Origin: JABFRZ01 sp036376275
Lineage (GTDB): Bacteria > Planctomycetota > UBA1135 > GCA-002686595
Assembly: GCA_036376275.1 (NCBI GenBank)
Contig: DASVAP010000371.1
Location: forward strand, 1 to 40,394
Direction: 5' to 3'
DNA: 40,394 nucleotides
Of this stretch, positions 15,726-25,100 are shown in pieces (positions within the stretch are counted from its first letter, which is position 1; every line of letters starts with the position of its first letter). The notes below the pieces were generated by a model. It was given only the letters and a program-made list of their open reading frames with translations. It did no database searches and was not told where the DNA came from. The translations under genes and the position numbers were made by a program.

Positions 15726-16973
15726 ATGGGTTCGAAGCCCCTCCCGATCCCGGCCGAGCAGCTGCTGGCCCTCGCACGCGAGCACGGGACGCCGCTCTTC
15801 GTCTACGACGCGGCCACGATCCGCGCGCGCTGCGCGGAGCTCACCACGCGCTTCGACGTCGTGCGCTACGCTCAGAAAGCGAACTCCAACCTCGCGATCC
15901 TGGCCGAGGTGCGCGCGGCGGGCTGCCAGGTGGACGCCGTCAGCGCGGGCGAGCTGGGGCGAGCCCGGGCGGCCGGGTTCGCGCCCGAGGAGATCGTATT
16001 CAGCGCCGACCTCCTCGACCGCGCGGCCCTGGAGGCGCTCGCGCGCACGCCGGTGCGCGTGAACCTCGGCTCGACGGACATGCTCGCGCAGTACGCGGAG
16101 CTGGGACTGGCGCGTGCGGTGACCCTGCGCGTGAACCCGGGCTTCGGCGCGGGGCACGGCGCGCGCGTGACCACCGGCGGGGAGCACTCGAAGCACGGGA
16201 TCTGGCACGCCGACCTGGAGGCGGTCGTCGCCCAGGCGCGAGCCCTGGGGCTCGAGGTGACCGGGCTGCACGTGCACGTCGGGTCCGGAGCGAGCGTCGC
16301 GGGCCTCGTGCGCGCGGCCGAGGCCATGCGAGAGCTCGCTCCGCGCATCGGGCCCTCGCTCGCGCTGATCTCGGCCGGAGGCGGGCTGCCGATTCCCTAC
16401 CGCCCGACCGACCCTCGTCCCGACCTGGACCACCTCGCACGAGCCTGGGGCGCCGTCCGCTCCGAGCTCGAGTCGCTCCTGGACCGACCGCTCACCCTGG
16501 AGGTCGAGCCGGGCCGCTACCTCGTGGCCGAGGCCGGCGTGCTCGTGACCGAGGTCCGCGCCACGAAGCGCAGCGGCGCCACGGAGTTCGTGCTCGTCGA
16601 CGCCGGGTTCCACAACCTGCCGCGGCCGGTGCTCTACGGGGCCTACCACGAGGTCAGCCTCCTCGGCAGGGAGCCCGGCGAGCCCCTCGTCCCGCAAGTC
16701 GTGGCTGGCCCGCTGTGCGAGTCCTCGGACGTCTTCTTCCAGGACGTGGACGGTCGACTCGAACCCCGTTTCCTGCCCCGCATGCAGGTGGGAGATTTCC
16801 TGTGCCTGCACGACGCCGGGGCCTACGCGGCCAGCATGGCCTCGAGCTACAACGGCCAGCCCCTGGCGGCCGAGGTGCTCCTGACGGGGGGGGAGACTCG
16901 CCTGGTCGCCCGTCGCCAGGAGGCCGGGGAGCTCTGGTGGCGCGAGCCGCTCCCCACCCGGCCCCGGGGGTGA
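15726..16973 (+). CDS. lysA: Diaminopimelate decarboxylase (PLP, alanine-racemase-fold)
   Basis: LysA makes lysine from meso-diaminopimelate in the last step of the pathway. The 415-residue product has the fold-III PLP barrel followed by a beta domain. Seen are YAQKANSN with the PLP lysine Lys51, VDAVSAGELGRA, VTLRVNPGFGAGHGARVTTGGEHSKHGI, the HVHVGSG motif, SAGGGLPIPY (phosphate-binding glycines), LEVEPGRYLVAEAG and the catalytic cysteine Cys331 in GPLCESSDVF. The second half also has DFLCLHDAGAYAASMASSYNGQP. Length and motifs fit LysA, though ornithine-type or carboxynorspermidine-type relatives share the fold. The gene stands alone, divergent from the ECF sigma factor and 169 bases ahead of the Ig-domain genes. 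Confidence 0.88.
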   Translation: MGSKPLPIPAEQLLALAREHGTPLFVYDAATIRARCAELTTRFDVVRYAQKANSNLAILAEVRAAGCQVDAVSAGELGRARAAGFAPEEIVFSADLLDRAALEALARTPVRVNLGSTDMLAQYAELGLARAVTLRVNPGFGAGHGARVTTGGEHSKHGIWHADLEAVVAQARALGLEVTGLHVHVGSGASVAGLVRAAEAMRELAPRIGPSLALISAGGGLPIPYRPTDPRPDLDHLARAWGAVRSELESLLDRPLTLEVEPGRYLVAEAGVLVTEVRATKRSGATEFVLVDAGFHNLPRPVLYGAYHEVSLLGREPGEPLVPQVVAGPLCESSDVFFQDVDGRLEPRFLPRMQVGDFLCLHDAGAYAASMASSYNGQPLAAEVLLTGGETRLVARRQEAGELWWREPLPTRPRG

Positions 16974-17142
16974 TCCCGCCGAGCCCCGACCTGCCAAGCG
17001 ACGGGCGAGGATGCAAGCGCCCAGTAGCGAGTTCTCGGACACCCTCATAACATGTCTGGCGACCTGAGAAGGCTCGAGGGGGGGGTTCCCCCGGGTCCGT
17101 CACGGGCGTTCCGCTCCCAGAGAACCAATAAGGATTGCAACA

Positions 17143-20040
17143 ATGACTCTTATCCCTTCGTGGCCGAGCAGCAGCATCGGATTGACGCTGCTGGCGGCGC
17201 TCGCTTCGGGCCCGTCTGCCCAGCAGACGCAGCGGCTCGAGAACCACGGCAACAAGGAGAAGGCCCGCGCTCTTCCCGAGCGCGTCGTGGTCCACCCCGC
17301 ACAGGCCGCCTGGCGTGAGCTGGTCCAGATCCAGGCAGCGACTCCGCGCTCGGCGCGGGTCGAGGCGCCGGGGTCGTTCGAGTTCACGTCGGCCGCCGGG
17401 AGCGCTGCGGTCGCGCCCGCCGAGCTCGAGGTCCCCACGCCCGAGAACCTGCGCCGAGACGCCTACGTGCTGCCCGACTCCGGCCAGCAGGGCGATGTCG
17501 AGCGCCTCGGCAACTGCACCGGCTTCATGGGCATCCCGCCGGCGAGCCTGAGCACGATGGGCCAGCCGGACGGTCCCGACGGCTCCGCCAACCTCTTCTA
17601 CCCGCCCAACGCGGCGGGCGGCGTCGGCCCGAACCACCTGATGGTCATGGCGCCGAACATCACGCTGATCCAGGACCGCCTGGGCGCCTCGATCGGTTCG
17701 GTCGACACGATCACGTTCTGGAGCCCGACCGGCGCGCCCTCCGTCACCTACTGCCGGCTCGAGTACGACGCGGTCTCCGGCCGCTGGATCGCGACCGCCA
17801 AGGGCGGCACGGGCCCGACGTCGACGGTGCTCTTCGCGATCAGCGACACGGACGATCCGACCCTCGGCTGGGACTACTACTCGATCCCTGCCGACCCGGG
17901 CGCCACGCTGACCCCCGACGGCTACAAGATGGGCTACAACGCGACCTGGGTCGCGGTGTGCGCCGACATGTACGCCGCGGGGCCCGCCACGGCCGGCTCG
18001 AGCCTGTACACCTTCGACATGCAGGCCGCCGTGGCCGGTGGTCCGGTGACGGCCAACACCTTCCCGCCGAACTTCACCTTCGTCACCACGGGTCTCTTCA
18101 ACGGCCTGGTGAACTTCCGCAACGTCCCGGTCCGCGCGCTCGACAACTCGATCGCCGACCTGTGGATCCTCAACAGCCGCGCGACCAGCGGCACGAACAT
18201 CGCCTGGCAGGTCATGCGCATCACCGGAACGGGCGCGGTCCCGGCGGTGGTCCCGACTCCGGGCTCGCCCTTCGGCGGCAACCTCAGCCTGATGTTCATC
18301 CCGCTGAACTACTCGAACCTCCGCCAGGCGGTGTTCCAGGTCGGTGACGTGCGCCTGATCGACCCGCTCCAGCCGGACGGTACGTTCGCCTCGACGCGCG
18401 CGCGCCTGGCCGACGCCGTCGTGCGCAACGGGCACCTCTTCGTGGTGCACAACGCCGGTCTGCCGGGTCCGAACAACGCGACCCCGACCTCGAACGGCGT
18501 GTGCTTCTACGAGCTCGACCCGACCCTGCCGTTCGCCTACGACGGCGTCACGGGCGTCGGGCCCTTCGTGCAGGACGTGCAGGTCACGGACGGGGTCAAC
18601 ACGACCTGCATGTACCCCAGCATCGCCGTCAACTGCGCCAACGACGTCCTGATCGGCTTCTCGCGCAGCGACGCGACCAAGAACCTCGAAGCCGCCTACA
18701 TGATGCGCCTCGGCACGGATCCCCTGAACACCATGGGACCGACGACGACGCTCAAGCTGGGCGAGTCGAGCTGGTGGCAGCAGCTCCCGCCGCCCCTGAC
18801 CATCGGGGCATGGGGCTACTACAGCTCGGCGACGGTCGACCCGAACGACGACACCACGCTGTGGACCCTGCAGCCCTACGCCGCCACGCGCGTGGGTGGA
18901 GCGGACGCGGACAGCCGCTGGGGCACCTGGTGGGGGCGCCTGGGCGACTGCGAGATCCGGCCGGTCATCGTTGACCATCCGGACAGCGTGAGCTCCTGCA
19001 TCGGGGATCCGTTCAGCTTCACGGTGGTGGCGAGCTCGGGCACGACGCCCCCGCTCACCTACCAGTGGCGCCTGAACGGCGTGGACATCCCGGGCGCGAA
19101 CTCGGCGACCTACGCGGTCGGTTCGGCCGTTGCCTCGGACGAGGGCGTCTACGACGTCGTCGTGTGCGGCTGCGGCCTCGAGGTCAGCAACATCGCCACG
19201 CTCGAGTTCGACGAGCCGACGATCCTGATCCATCCGCAGGACTACACCGCGGCCCTGGGCGAAGCGGCGGCCTTCTTCGTGGTGGCCACGCCGAGCATCG
19301 GCTCGCTGAGCTACCAGTGGTTCCACAACGGCAACCCCGTCGGGACCAACGACGACATCCTCGCCATCGGCCCGGTCGTCGGCGCCAACTACGGCAACTA
19401 CACGTGCCTGGTGACCGACGGGTGCGGGACGAGCCTGTCCCTGGTCGGGCGCCTCTTGCCCGAGAACCGGGTCGACAAGGCCAAGCCGGGTGAGCTGAGC
19501 TTCCAGATCTTCGAGCACCCGGCCTCGCAGCTCGCCTGCGTGGGCAGCACGGCGATCCTCTCCGTGCAGGCCTCGCCCGACAGCGTCACCTACGAGTGGC
19601 GCTTCAACGGCGTACCGATCGCGCCGCCCGAGACGAACTCGACGCTCGTCCTCAGCCCGGTCAGCCTGGCGAACGACGGGATCTACGACGTGGTCGTCAC
19701 GGACGGCTCGAACATGAAGACGAGCTTGCCGGCCGACCTCGAGGTGATCGACGTTCCCGTGATCACGGTCCAGCCCGGACCGGTGAACCAGACCGTGGGC
19801 CCCGGTACCAACATCCTCTACAGCGTGACGGTCAGCGCCGGAGGAACCGTGACCTACCAGTGGCAGAAGCGCCCGCAGTCGGGTGGGGGCAGCGTGAGCT
19901 TCAGCGACATGCCCGGCCAGACGACCCCGTCGCTCGGGCTGCCCGAAGTGACGGCGGCCGACAACGGGACCTACCGTTGCCGGATCACGAACCAGTGCGG
20001 CACGACGACCACCGTCAACTGCCGTCTCACGGTGCTGTGA
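17143..20040 (+). CDS. Exported multidomain protein with four Ig-like domains (first of a tandem pair)
   Basis: The 965-residue protein has a signal peptide ending PSAQ near residue 26. A good ribosome site, AAGGA at 17130-17134, is 8 bases before the ATG. Residues 115-600 form an extracellular domain of unknown type: NAAGGVGPNHLMVMAPNITLIQ, repeated beta-strand stretches, then DDTTLWTLQPYAATRV and SRWGTWWGRLGDC. This may be a beta-propeller. Four Ig-like domains follow at about 606-690, 692-780, 784-868 and 871-965, with TYQWRLNG, SYQWFHNG, TYEWRFNG and TYQWQKRP strands, and GxYDV/GxYxC last strands whose cysteines suggest disulfides. There is no membrane anchor. It is a paralogue of the next gene over its whole length. 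Role in surface structure or adhesion is inferred. Confidence 0.87.
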   Translation: MTLIPSWPSSSIGLTLLAALASGPSAQQTQRLENHGNKEKARALPERVVVHPAQAAWRELVQIQAATPRSARVEAPGSFEFTSAAGSAAVAPAELEVPTPENLRRDAYVLPDSGQQGDVERLGNCTGFMGIPPASLSTMGQPDGPDGSANLFYPPNAAGGVGPNHLMVMAPNITLIQDRLGASIGSVDTITFWSPTGAPSVTYCRLEYDAVSGRWIATAKGGTGPTSTVLFAISDTDDPTLGWDYYSIPADPGATLTPDGYKMGYNATWVAVCADMYAAGPATAGSSLYTFDMQAAVAGGPVTANTFPPNFTFVTTGLFNGLVNFRNVPVRALDNSIADLWILNSRATSGTNIAWQVMRITGTGAVPAVVPTPGSPFGGNLSLMFIPLNYSNLRQAVFQVGDVRLIDPLQPDGTFASTRARLADAVVRNGHLFVVHNAGLPGPNNATPTSNGVCFYELDPTLPFAYDGVTGVGPFVQDVQVTDGVNTTCMYPSIAVNCANDVLIGFSRSDATKNLEAAYMMRLGTDPLNTMGPTTTLKLGESSWWQQLPPPLTIGAWGYYSSATVDPNDDTTLWTLQPYAATRVGGADADSRWGTWWGRLGDCEIRPVIVDHPDSVSSCIGDPFSFTVVASSGTTPPLTYQWRLNGVDIPGANSATYAVGSAVASDEGVYDVVVCGCGLEVSNIATLEFDEPTILIHPQDYTAALGEAAAFFVVATPSIGSLSYQWFHNGNPVGTNDDILAIGPVVGANYGNYTCLVTDGCGTSLSLVGRLLPENRVDKAKPGELSFQIFEHPASQLACVGSTAILSVQASPDSVTYEWRFNGVPIAPPETNSTLVLSPVSLANDGIYDVVVTDGSNMKTSLPADLEVIDVPVITVQPGPVNQTVGPGTNILYSVTVSAGGTVTYQWQKRPQSGGGSVSFSDMPGQTTPSLGLPEVTAADNGTYRCRITNQCGTTTTVNCRLTVL

Positions 20041-20069
20041 TCCCCTCCTGAGGCCCTCAGGGGCCTTCC

Positions 20070-20104
20070 CCAGCCCGCCGCCGGCCCCCCCGGCGGCGGG
20101 CTGG
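20070..20104 (+). terminator. Intrinsic terminator after the first Ig-domain gene
   Basis: A perfect 15-bp stem (20070-20084 with 20090-20104) has a loop of five C and is followed by TTCGTTTC. It lies 29 bases after the stop. The paralogue downstream ends in a nearly identical hairpin. Confidence 0.85.
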
Positions 20105-20311
20105 TTCGTTTCAAGGCGGACGGAAGCAGGACCGCGCCCGCGAGACCGGCGGCGGCGGCTCCCGGTTACGCAAACTGTATACACTGGGCCCGCCCCGGCG
20201 AATAAGATCTCCGCCTCTCTTTCCCGGGCGATCGCCTGCACTCGTGTGCCAGCGGCCCGGGAAGGGAAGTTCAGGCACCCGGCAGCGCGGTGGAAGTGGC
20301 ACCTCGCAGCC

Positions 20312-20319
20312 AAAGGAAA
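20312..20319 (+). promoter_or_regulatory. Ribosome binding site that decides the start of the second Ig-domain gene
   Basis: AAAGGAAA lies 9 bases before the ATG at 20329, which opens a signal peptide, so that ATG is preferred over an in-frame ATG at 20290. The rest of the gap from 20105 holds an AT-richer patch with TATACA at 20178-20183 that could be a -10 box, but no good -35 box is seen. Confidence 0.6.
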
Positions 20320-20328
20320 CCCCATCCA

Positions 20329-23157
20329 ATGAGGCAGTTGAACGTGTTCCGTTACGGCATCGGTCTGTCTGCGCTGACGCTGTTGAGCGTGACTTCCGGT
20401 GCACAAGGCAAGAGTCGAGCAGGTGAGGCCGTGGGAGGCACGCTCGCGGAGGTCGCCCCTTCCGAGCAGGTCACGGTCGAGCCGGTCACCGCGAACTGGA
20501 GCGACCTGCTCCAGCTCCAGCGCTCCCAACCCAGGGTCCGGCCGGCCGACGTCCAGCGTCACGAGCCGGTGCTCACCCTGGAGCCCCCGATCCTCGAGAT
20601 CGATCCCTCGGGGCGCGTGCTCCCGAGCGACGACATGCCCGGCGTCGAGAAGCTCGGCCCGTGCACGGGTTTCGGCAGCGTCCCCAGCGTGAGCCTGGCC
20701 TTCGACTCGCAGCTCGACGTCCCGGACGGAGCCGGCTTCAGCTTCATCCCGCCCGACGTGGCCGGCGCGGTCGGCCCGGCGCACCTGATGACGATGCTCG
20801 AGAACCAGGTGCGCATCACGAGCCGCCTCGACGGCTCGCCGCTCGTCGTCGACACGAGCACCTTCTGGAGCCCGCTCGGCTCGACCCCGCTGAGCCCGAC
20901 CCACGTCTATCCGCGCGTGGTCTACGACGACCTGCACGGGCGCTGGCTGGCCAGCATCCGCAACGGCGTCGGATCGCTCGGCACGACGACGATCTTCTTC
21001 GCGATCAGCGCGACGGACGATCCGACCGGCACGTGGACGTACTACGCGATCCCGGCCGACCCGCTGGCCGCGAGCCAGGCCGACTGGCTCCAGCTCGGCT
21101 ACAACGCGACCTGGATCGTGTTCACGGCCAACATGTTCAACCTGGCGGGCACGACCTCGCTCGGCGCGAAGATGTGGGCGCTCGACAAGGCCTCGGTCCT
21201 GGCCGGCGGCCCGGTCACGCTGAGCATCTTCCCCGCGGGCTTCATGAGTGCCGTCCACCCCGGTGCGGCCGGGTCGTCGGTCATGCCGGCGCGCACGCTG
21301 GATGGGACCACGACGCTGTACCTGATCAACAACAGCTTCACCTCGGGCGGCGTGTGGCTGCTGCAGATCACCCAGATCACGGGCACGGGCGGCGCCCCCG
21401 TGGCCTCGGGCCTGCCCGGATCGCCCTTCGGCGGCACGACGAGCTTCTGCTTCGTGACCACGAACTTCAGCGCGACCCAGCGCGCGATGGCGCAGGTCGG
21501 TGACGCGCGCTTCATCTCCCCCTTCAGCGTGCGCACGGCGAGCGTCGCCGTCCGCAACGGGAAGATCTGGGTGGCGATGAGCGGCGGCCTGCCGGGTCCG
21601 GCGACGAACGCCGCGCCCACCTCGAACGGGGTCATCTGGCACGAGATCGATCCGGCCCTGCCGTTCCCGGCCTCCTCGGGCGCGCCCGGCTCGATGCTCG
21701 TCCAGTCGAGTGCCATCAGCAACGGCGTGAACACGATGAGCATGTACCCGAGCCTCGCCGTCAACTGCGCCGAGGACCTGCTGGTCGGCTTCGCCAACGG
21801 CGACGCCACCATCAACCCGCAGGCCGCCTACGCCATGCGTCTCGGCACCGACCCGCTGAACTCCATGGGCCCGGTCACCGTGCTCAAGGCCGGCGAGTCG
21901 AGCTACTGGAAGAACTTCGGTGTCGGCACCACGGCCCAGTACGGGCGCTACAGCGCGACGTGCGTCGATCCCAACGACGACACGACGCTGTGGACCCTGC
22001 AGCAGTACGCCGACACGCGCGTCGGCCTGGCGGACAACGACAGCCGCTGGGGCACCTGGTGGGGCCGCCTCGGTGATTGCGAGGAGCTGCCCGAGATCAC
22101 GGACCAGCCGGACTCCTACTCCGGTTGCGTCGGCGATCCGGTGACGTTCACGGTCATGGTGACGTCCGGCAACCCGGTCACGTACCAGTGGCGCAAGGAC
22201 GGCGTCGACATCCTCGGCGCGAACTCCGACAGCTACTCGATCCCGGTGACCGTCTCCGGCGACGCGGGCGTGTACGACTGCGTCGTGTGCGGCTGCGGCC
22301 AGGTGATCAGCGACCCGGCCGTGCTGACCTTCAACGCGCCGGTCATCACGCTCCAGCCGGTCAACCAGCTCGTGGCCATCGGCGGCACGGCGAGCTTCAT
22401 GGTGGCGGCCTCCGGGACGGGCACCCTGTCCTACCAGTGGACGCGCGACAACGTCCCGGTCGGACCGGACTCGGACACCCTGGTGATCTCCCCGGTGACG
22501 GCGGTCGACTACGGCGACTACGTCTGCACGGTCACGGACGACTGCGGCCCGGTCAGCAGCATCGCAGCCAAGCTCGGCCCGCCGCTCGGCGGCAAGTTCC
22601 TGCCCGGCGAGCTCAGCCTCCACATCCTGAACCACCCCGTGTCGACCACCGCATGCGTGGGCAGCTCGGCGGTGTTCTCCGTGACGGCCTACCCGGACGA
22701 CGCAACCTACGTGTGGCGCTTCAACGGGAGCCCGATCGTGCCGCCCGAGACGAACCCGACGCTGGTGATCAGCTCCGTGACCCCCGGTGACGCGGGAGCC
22801 TACGACGTGATCGTCACGAAGGGTCCGAAGAGCAAGACGAGCGTGCCCGCGGGCCTGACCGTCATCGACGTGGCCGTGATCACGCAGCAGCCCGGCCCGG
22901 TCAACCAGACGGTCGGCCCCGGCACCGTCGTGACCTACTCCACGCTGGCGACCGGCGATGGGCCGATCACCTACCAGTGGCAGAAGCGTCCCCAGTCCGG
23001 TGGTGGCTCGGTCCAGTTCTCCGACATGCCGGGCGAGACGGGCACGTCGCTGTCCCTGGGCGCCGTGAACTCGGGTGACAACGGGACCTACCGTTGCCGG
23101 ATCACGAACCCCTGCGGCACGGTGAACACCGTCAACTGCCGCCTGACGGTGCTGTAG
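20329..23157 (+). CDS. Exported multidomain protein with four Ig-like domains (second of a tandem pair)
   Basis: The 942-residue protein parallels its upstream neighbour from end to end. It has a signal peptide (MRQLNVFRYGIGLSALTLLSVTSGAQ), an N-terminal domain with PPDVAGAVGPAHLMTMLENQVRI and DDTTLWTLQQYADTRV, then SRWGTWWGRLGDCEELP. Four Ig-like domains follow at about 584-668, 671-755, 762-845 and 849-942, ending GTYRCRITNPCGTVNTVNCR. The final Ig domain is the most alike between the two proteins, including QWQKRPQSGGGS. The differences elsewhere are many, so the duplication is not very recent or the ends are kept similar by conversion. The protein is exported with no anchor visible, and the function is unknown. 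A terminator separates the two, so each is probably its own transcript. Confidence 0.87.
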   Translation: MRQLNVFRYGIGLSALTLLSVTSGAQGKSRAGEAVGGTLAEVAPSEQVTVEPVTANWSDLLQLQRSQPRVRPADVQRHEPVLTLEPPILEIDPSGRVLPSDDMPGVEKLGPCTGFGSVPSVSLAFDSQLDVPDGAGFSFIPPDVAGAVGPAHLMTMLENQVRITSRLDGSPLVVDTSTFWSPLGSTPLSPTHVYPRVVYDDLHGRWLASIRNGVGSLGTTTIFFAISATDDPTGTWTYYAIPADPLAASQADWLQLGYNATWIVFTANMFNLAGTTSLGAKMWALDKASVLAGGPVTLSIFPAGFMSAVHPGAAGSSVMPARTLDGTTTLYLINNSFTSGGVWLLQITQITGTGGAPVASGLPGSPFGGTTSFCFVTTNFSATQRAMAQVGDARFISPFSVRTASVAVRNGKIWVAMSGGLPGPATNAAPTSNGVIWHEIDPALPFPASSGAPGSMLVQSSAISNGVNTMSMYPSLAVNCAEDLLVGFANGDATINPQAAYAMRLGTDPLNSMGPVTVLKAGESSYWKNFGVGTTAQYGRYSATCVDPNDDTTLWTLQQYADTRVGLADNDSRWGTWWGRLGDCEELPEITDQPDSYSGCVGDPVTFTVMVTSGNPVTYQWRKDGVDILGANSDSYSIPVTVSGDAGVYDCVVCGCGQVISDPAVLTFNAPVITLQPVNQLVAIGGTASFMVAASGTGTLSYQWTRDNVPVGPDSDTLVISPVTAVDYGDYVCTVTDDCGPVSSIAAKLGPPLGGKFLPGELSLHILNHPVSTTACVGSSAVFSVTAYPDDATYVWRFNGSPIVPPETNPTLVISSVTPGDAGAYDVIVTKGPKSKTSVPAGLTVIDVAVITQQPGPVNQTVGPGTVVTYSTLATGDGPITYQWQKRPQSGGGSVQFSDMPGETGTSLSLGAVNSGDNGTYRCRITNPCGTVNTVNCRLTVL

Positions 23158-23184
23158 GGCTCCGTCCGAGGGTCCAACCCCTCC

Positions 23185-23220
23185 GCCAGCCCGTCGCCGG
23201 TCCTCCGGCGGCGGGCTGGC
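23185..23220 (+). terminator. Intrinsic terminator after the second Ig-domain gene
   Basis: A 16-bp stem (23185-23200 with 23205-23220, one G-T pair) closes over TCCT and is followed by TCGCTTTG. It lies 27 bases after the stop and shares the GGCGGCGGGCTGG arm with the terminator at 20070-20104, showing that the duplicated unit includes the terminator. Confidence 0.85.
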
Positions 23221-23289
23221 TCGCTTTGAGGCCCGAGAATCCTGGAATCCACCGGAAGCGCAGGCGCGCCGCGGGAAGGGAGCCGCGCC

Positions 23290-24540
23290 ATGCACCCGTG
23301 CTCCCTCCTCCGCACCCTGCTCGTCGCCGCGGCCCTCGCCCCGGCCGCCCCCGCCCAGCTCTCCGTGCAGAAGCTGGCCCAGCTCGCAACCTGCCGCTCG
23401 CGCGTGGCGCTCGAGTTCATCGCTCCGATGCCGGCCGAGCAGGTGCCGAACCTGCACACCGTCAGCCCGAGCCCGGAGACCTGGACCATCGTGCTCGAGA
23501 TCGCGGCGGAGCAGGAGGGCCCCCCGATCCTGGCCGTGACCGAGGGCACGACCGTGCCCGCGCCCGGCGCCCTGGCGGTGCCGCCGACCGATGTGAACGG
23601 CGACGCGCTGCTCGGGGATCCGCACCCGGGTCTCCCGGCCCTGACTCTGACGATGGACGATCTGCTCGTCTTCAACGGGTTTCCGCTGCCGCCCGGGACG
23701 AACCTGGCGAGCTTCGTGCAGCTCATCGGATCCGAGCTGGAACACGGCGGAGGCCAGAGCACGACCGTGACCTGGGCCCTCGATCCGCAGTGGATGCTGG
23801 TCGACCTGAACGGCGACCTGGGCACGAACCTGACGGCCTCGGTCCTCGGAAAGACCGACACGGTCTTCGTGACCCACGGCCTCGACCCGGTCTTCACCGG
23901 CGTGCACTCGCCCCAGAACCCGACCCTCTCGATCTGGACCAGCGACTGGATCAGCACGCTCGACTCCGCCGTCCTGCCCGAGGGGCAGACGCCCTTCCTG
24001 GTGTGCGTCGAGGCGCGCATCCCGTGCTTCTTCGATTTCACGACGGTCCCGCCCACGCCCGTGCCGGTCGATCCGGTCTTCGGACCCTGCTGGGGCGGAG
24101 CGATGGCCTGTACCGGCACGTTCCCGCCGCTCCCCGGGCCCGGCTTCCATCCGATGTTCCCGTCGCTCGACGTGCGCTTCAGCGACGACTACTTCGACGT
24201 CAAGACCGGCTCCTTCGTGCCCGGCGGCACGATCAGCGGTGGTCCGTGCGGCGTGATCTGGAACGCGACCGGCGGCAGCCTCGCCTTCGCCTTCCGCCAG
24301 GCCAGCGTGCACGCCTGGTTCGGCGTCAACGGCGTGCCGGACACGACGCCCCTGGGCGGCGGCGACGACCAGCTCGTCTACCGCTTCGTGATGCCGGTCG
24401 ACGGCCGCATCCACGACACCGACGTCCTGCCGCGCGAGATGCTGATCACCGCCGCGCTCGAGACCACGACGAACTGCTTCTCGATCACGAACGTGCGCGT
24501 GAAGCACCGCCCCGACGTCACCACGCCCAACCCGCCCTGA
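23290..24540 (+). CDS. Exported protein of unknown function
   Basis: The 416-residue protein has a signal peptide (MHPCSLLRTLLVAAALAPAAPAQ) with a ribosome site AAGGGAG shortly upstream. I recognise no family. The mature part looks all-beta, with ETWTIVLEIAAEQ near 65, LMVDLNGDLGTNLT-like loops near 175, a Cys-rich middle (LVCVEARIPCFFDF, FGPCWGGAMACTG) and ASVHAWFGVNGVPD plus QLVYRFVMPVDGRIHDTDVLP near the end. The paired cysteines suggest disulfides outside the cytoplasm. It follows the Ig-domain genes by 132 bases and precedes the sigma/CHAT operon by 41 bases; a hairpin sits in that last gap. A structural or adhesive surface role is only a guess. Confidence 0.72.
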   Translation: MHPCSLLRTLLVAAALAPAAPAQLSVQKLAQLATCRSRVALEFIAPMPAEQVPNLHTVSPSPETWTIVLEIAAEQEGPPILAVTEGTTVPAPGALAVPPTDVNGDALLGDPHPGLPALTLTMDDLLVFNGFPLPPGTNLASFVQLIGSELEHGGGQSTTVTWALDPQWMLVDLNGDLGTNLTASVLGKTDTVFVTHGLDPVFTGVHSPQNPTLSIWTSDWISTLDSAVLPEGQTPFLVCVEARIPCFFDFTTVPPTPVPVDPVFGPCWGGAMACTGTFPPLPGPGFHPMFPSLDVRFSDDYFDVKTGSFVPGGTISGGPCGVIWNATGGSLAFAFRQASVHAWFGVNGVPDTTPLGGGDDQLVYRFVMPVDGRIHDTDVLPREMLITAALETTTNCFSITNVRVKHRPDVTTPNPP

Positions 24541-24552
24541 GCCCCGCGGCGC

Positions 24553-24580
24553 GCGGGACCCGAGTACACTCGGGCCCCGC
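24553..24580 (+). other. Hairpin just before the sigma factor start codon
   Basis: Bases 24553-24564 pair with 24569-24580 (12 bp, one A/C mismatch) around the loop TACA. It begins 13 bases after the preceding stop and ends one base before the ATG at 24582. It may terminate the upstream transcript, or hide the ribosome site of the sigma gene; no T-tract and no clear ribosome site are seen. Confidence 0.45.
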
Positions 24581-24581
24581 G

Positions 24582-25100
24582 ATGCGGTTCTCCTGGGACG
24601 CCTTCCTCGCCCGCTACGGTCCCTTGGCACGCCTGATCGCCCGCCCGCTCGCCCGTCCGCCGGCCACGGCCGACGACCTGGTGCAGGAGGCCCTGCTCGC
24701 GCTGCACGAGGCGCTGACGCGCGAGCCGGGCTGCTTCGCGGACGAGGAGCACGCACGCAACTACTTCCTGCGGGCGCTGCGCAACCAGGCAGGCAAGGTG
24801 CTGCGCCGCGCAGGGCGCGAGCAGCCGCTGGGGGACGAGCTCGCCGCGGACGACCCCGACGCGCTCGAGCTCCGGCTCGTCCGCGAGCGCCACGAGCTCG
24901 TGGCCCGCTGTCTGGACGAGCTGGCCGCGCCCGACCGCGAGCTCCTCACGCGGCGCCTCCTCGAGGGGCACACCCTCCAGCGCATCGCGGACGAGCGCGG
25001 GGTGCCCCGCTCGACCCTGCACGAGCGCGAGCAGGCCCTCCTCGCCCACCTGCGCCAGCGCTGCGCGCGCCTCGAGAACCGTCCGGAGGCCGCCCGGTGA
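24582..25100 (+). CDS. ECF-type sigma factor of a sigma/TPR/CHAT operon
   Basis: The 172-residue protein has ECF region 2 at about residues 20-85 (ATADDLVQEALLALHEAL, EEHARNYFLRALRNQAGKVLRR) and region 4 at 110-165 (CLDELAAPDRELLTRRLLEGHTLQRIADERGVPRSTLHEREQALLAHLRQR). Spacing and size are normal. The stop overlaps the next start as GTGA, so the membrane protein that follows is translationally coupled, which is how anti-sigma factors are usually arranged. The third gene codes for a TPR-CHAT protease coupled through ATGA. The layout suggests that release of this sigma factor depends on the membrane protein and perhaps on proteolysis by the CHAT protein; this is inference. The ATG is taken because the frame upstream overlaps the previous gene. 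Confidence 0.85.
   Translation: MRFSWDAFLARYGPLARLIARPLARPPATADDLVQEALLALHEALTREPGCFADEEHARNYFLRALRNQAGKVLRRAGREQPLGDELAADDPDALELRLVRERHELVARCLDELAAPDRELLTRRLLEGHTLQRIADERGVPRSTLHEREQALLAHLRQRCARLENRPEAAR

Noticed and set aside
16974..17142. Promoter for the first Ig-domain gene (TCATAAC patch near 17045)
   Set aside because: A -10-like patch is there but no matching -35 box; the G-run/C-run near 17080 is too short for a convincing terminator.
17052..17318. Possible 88-residue gene before the first Ig-domain gene
   Set aside because: It overlaps the signal peptide of the Ig-domain gene in another frame, has no ribosome site and no recognisable fold.
16654..24756. A very long open frame (about 2700 codons) on the minus strand
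   Set aside because: It runs opposite lysA and the Ig-domain genes, is Arg/Ala/Gly/His-rich low-complexity sequence with no motif, and comes from the lack of stops opposite GC-rich codons.
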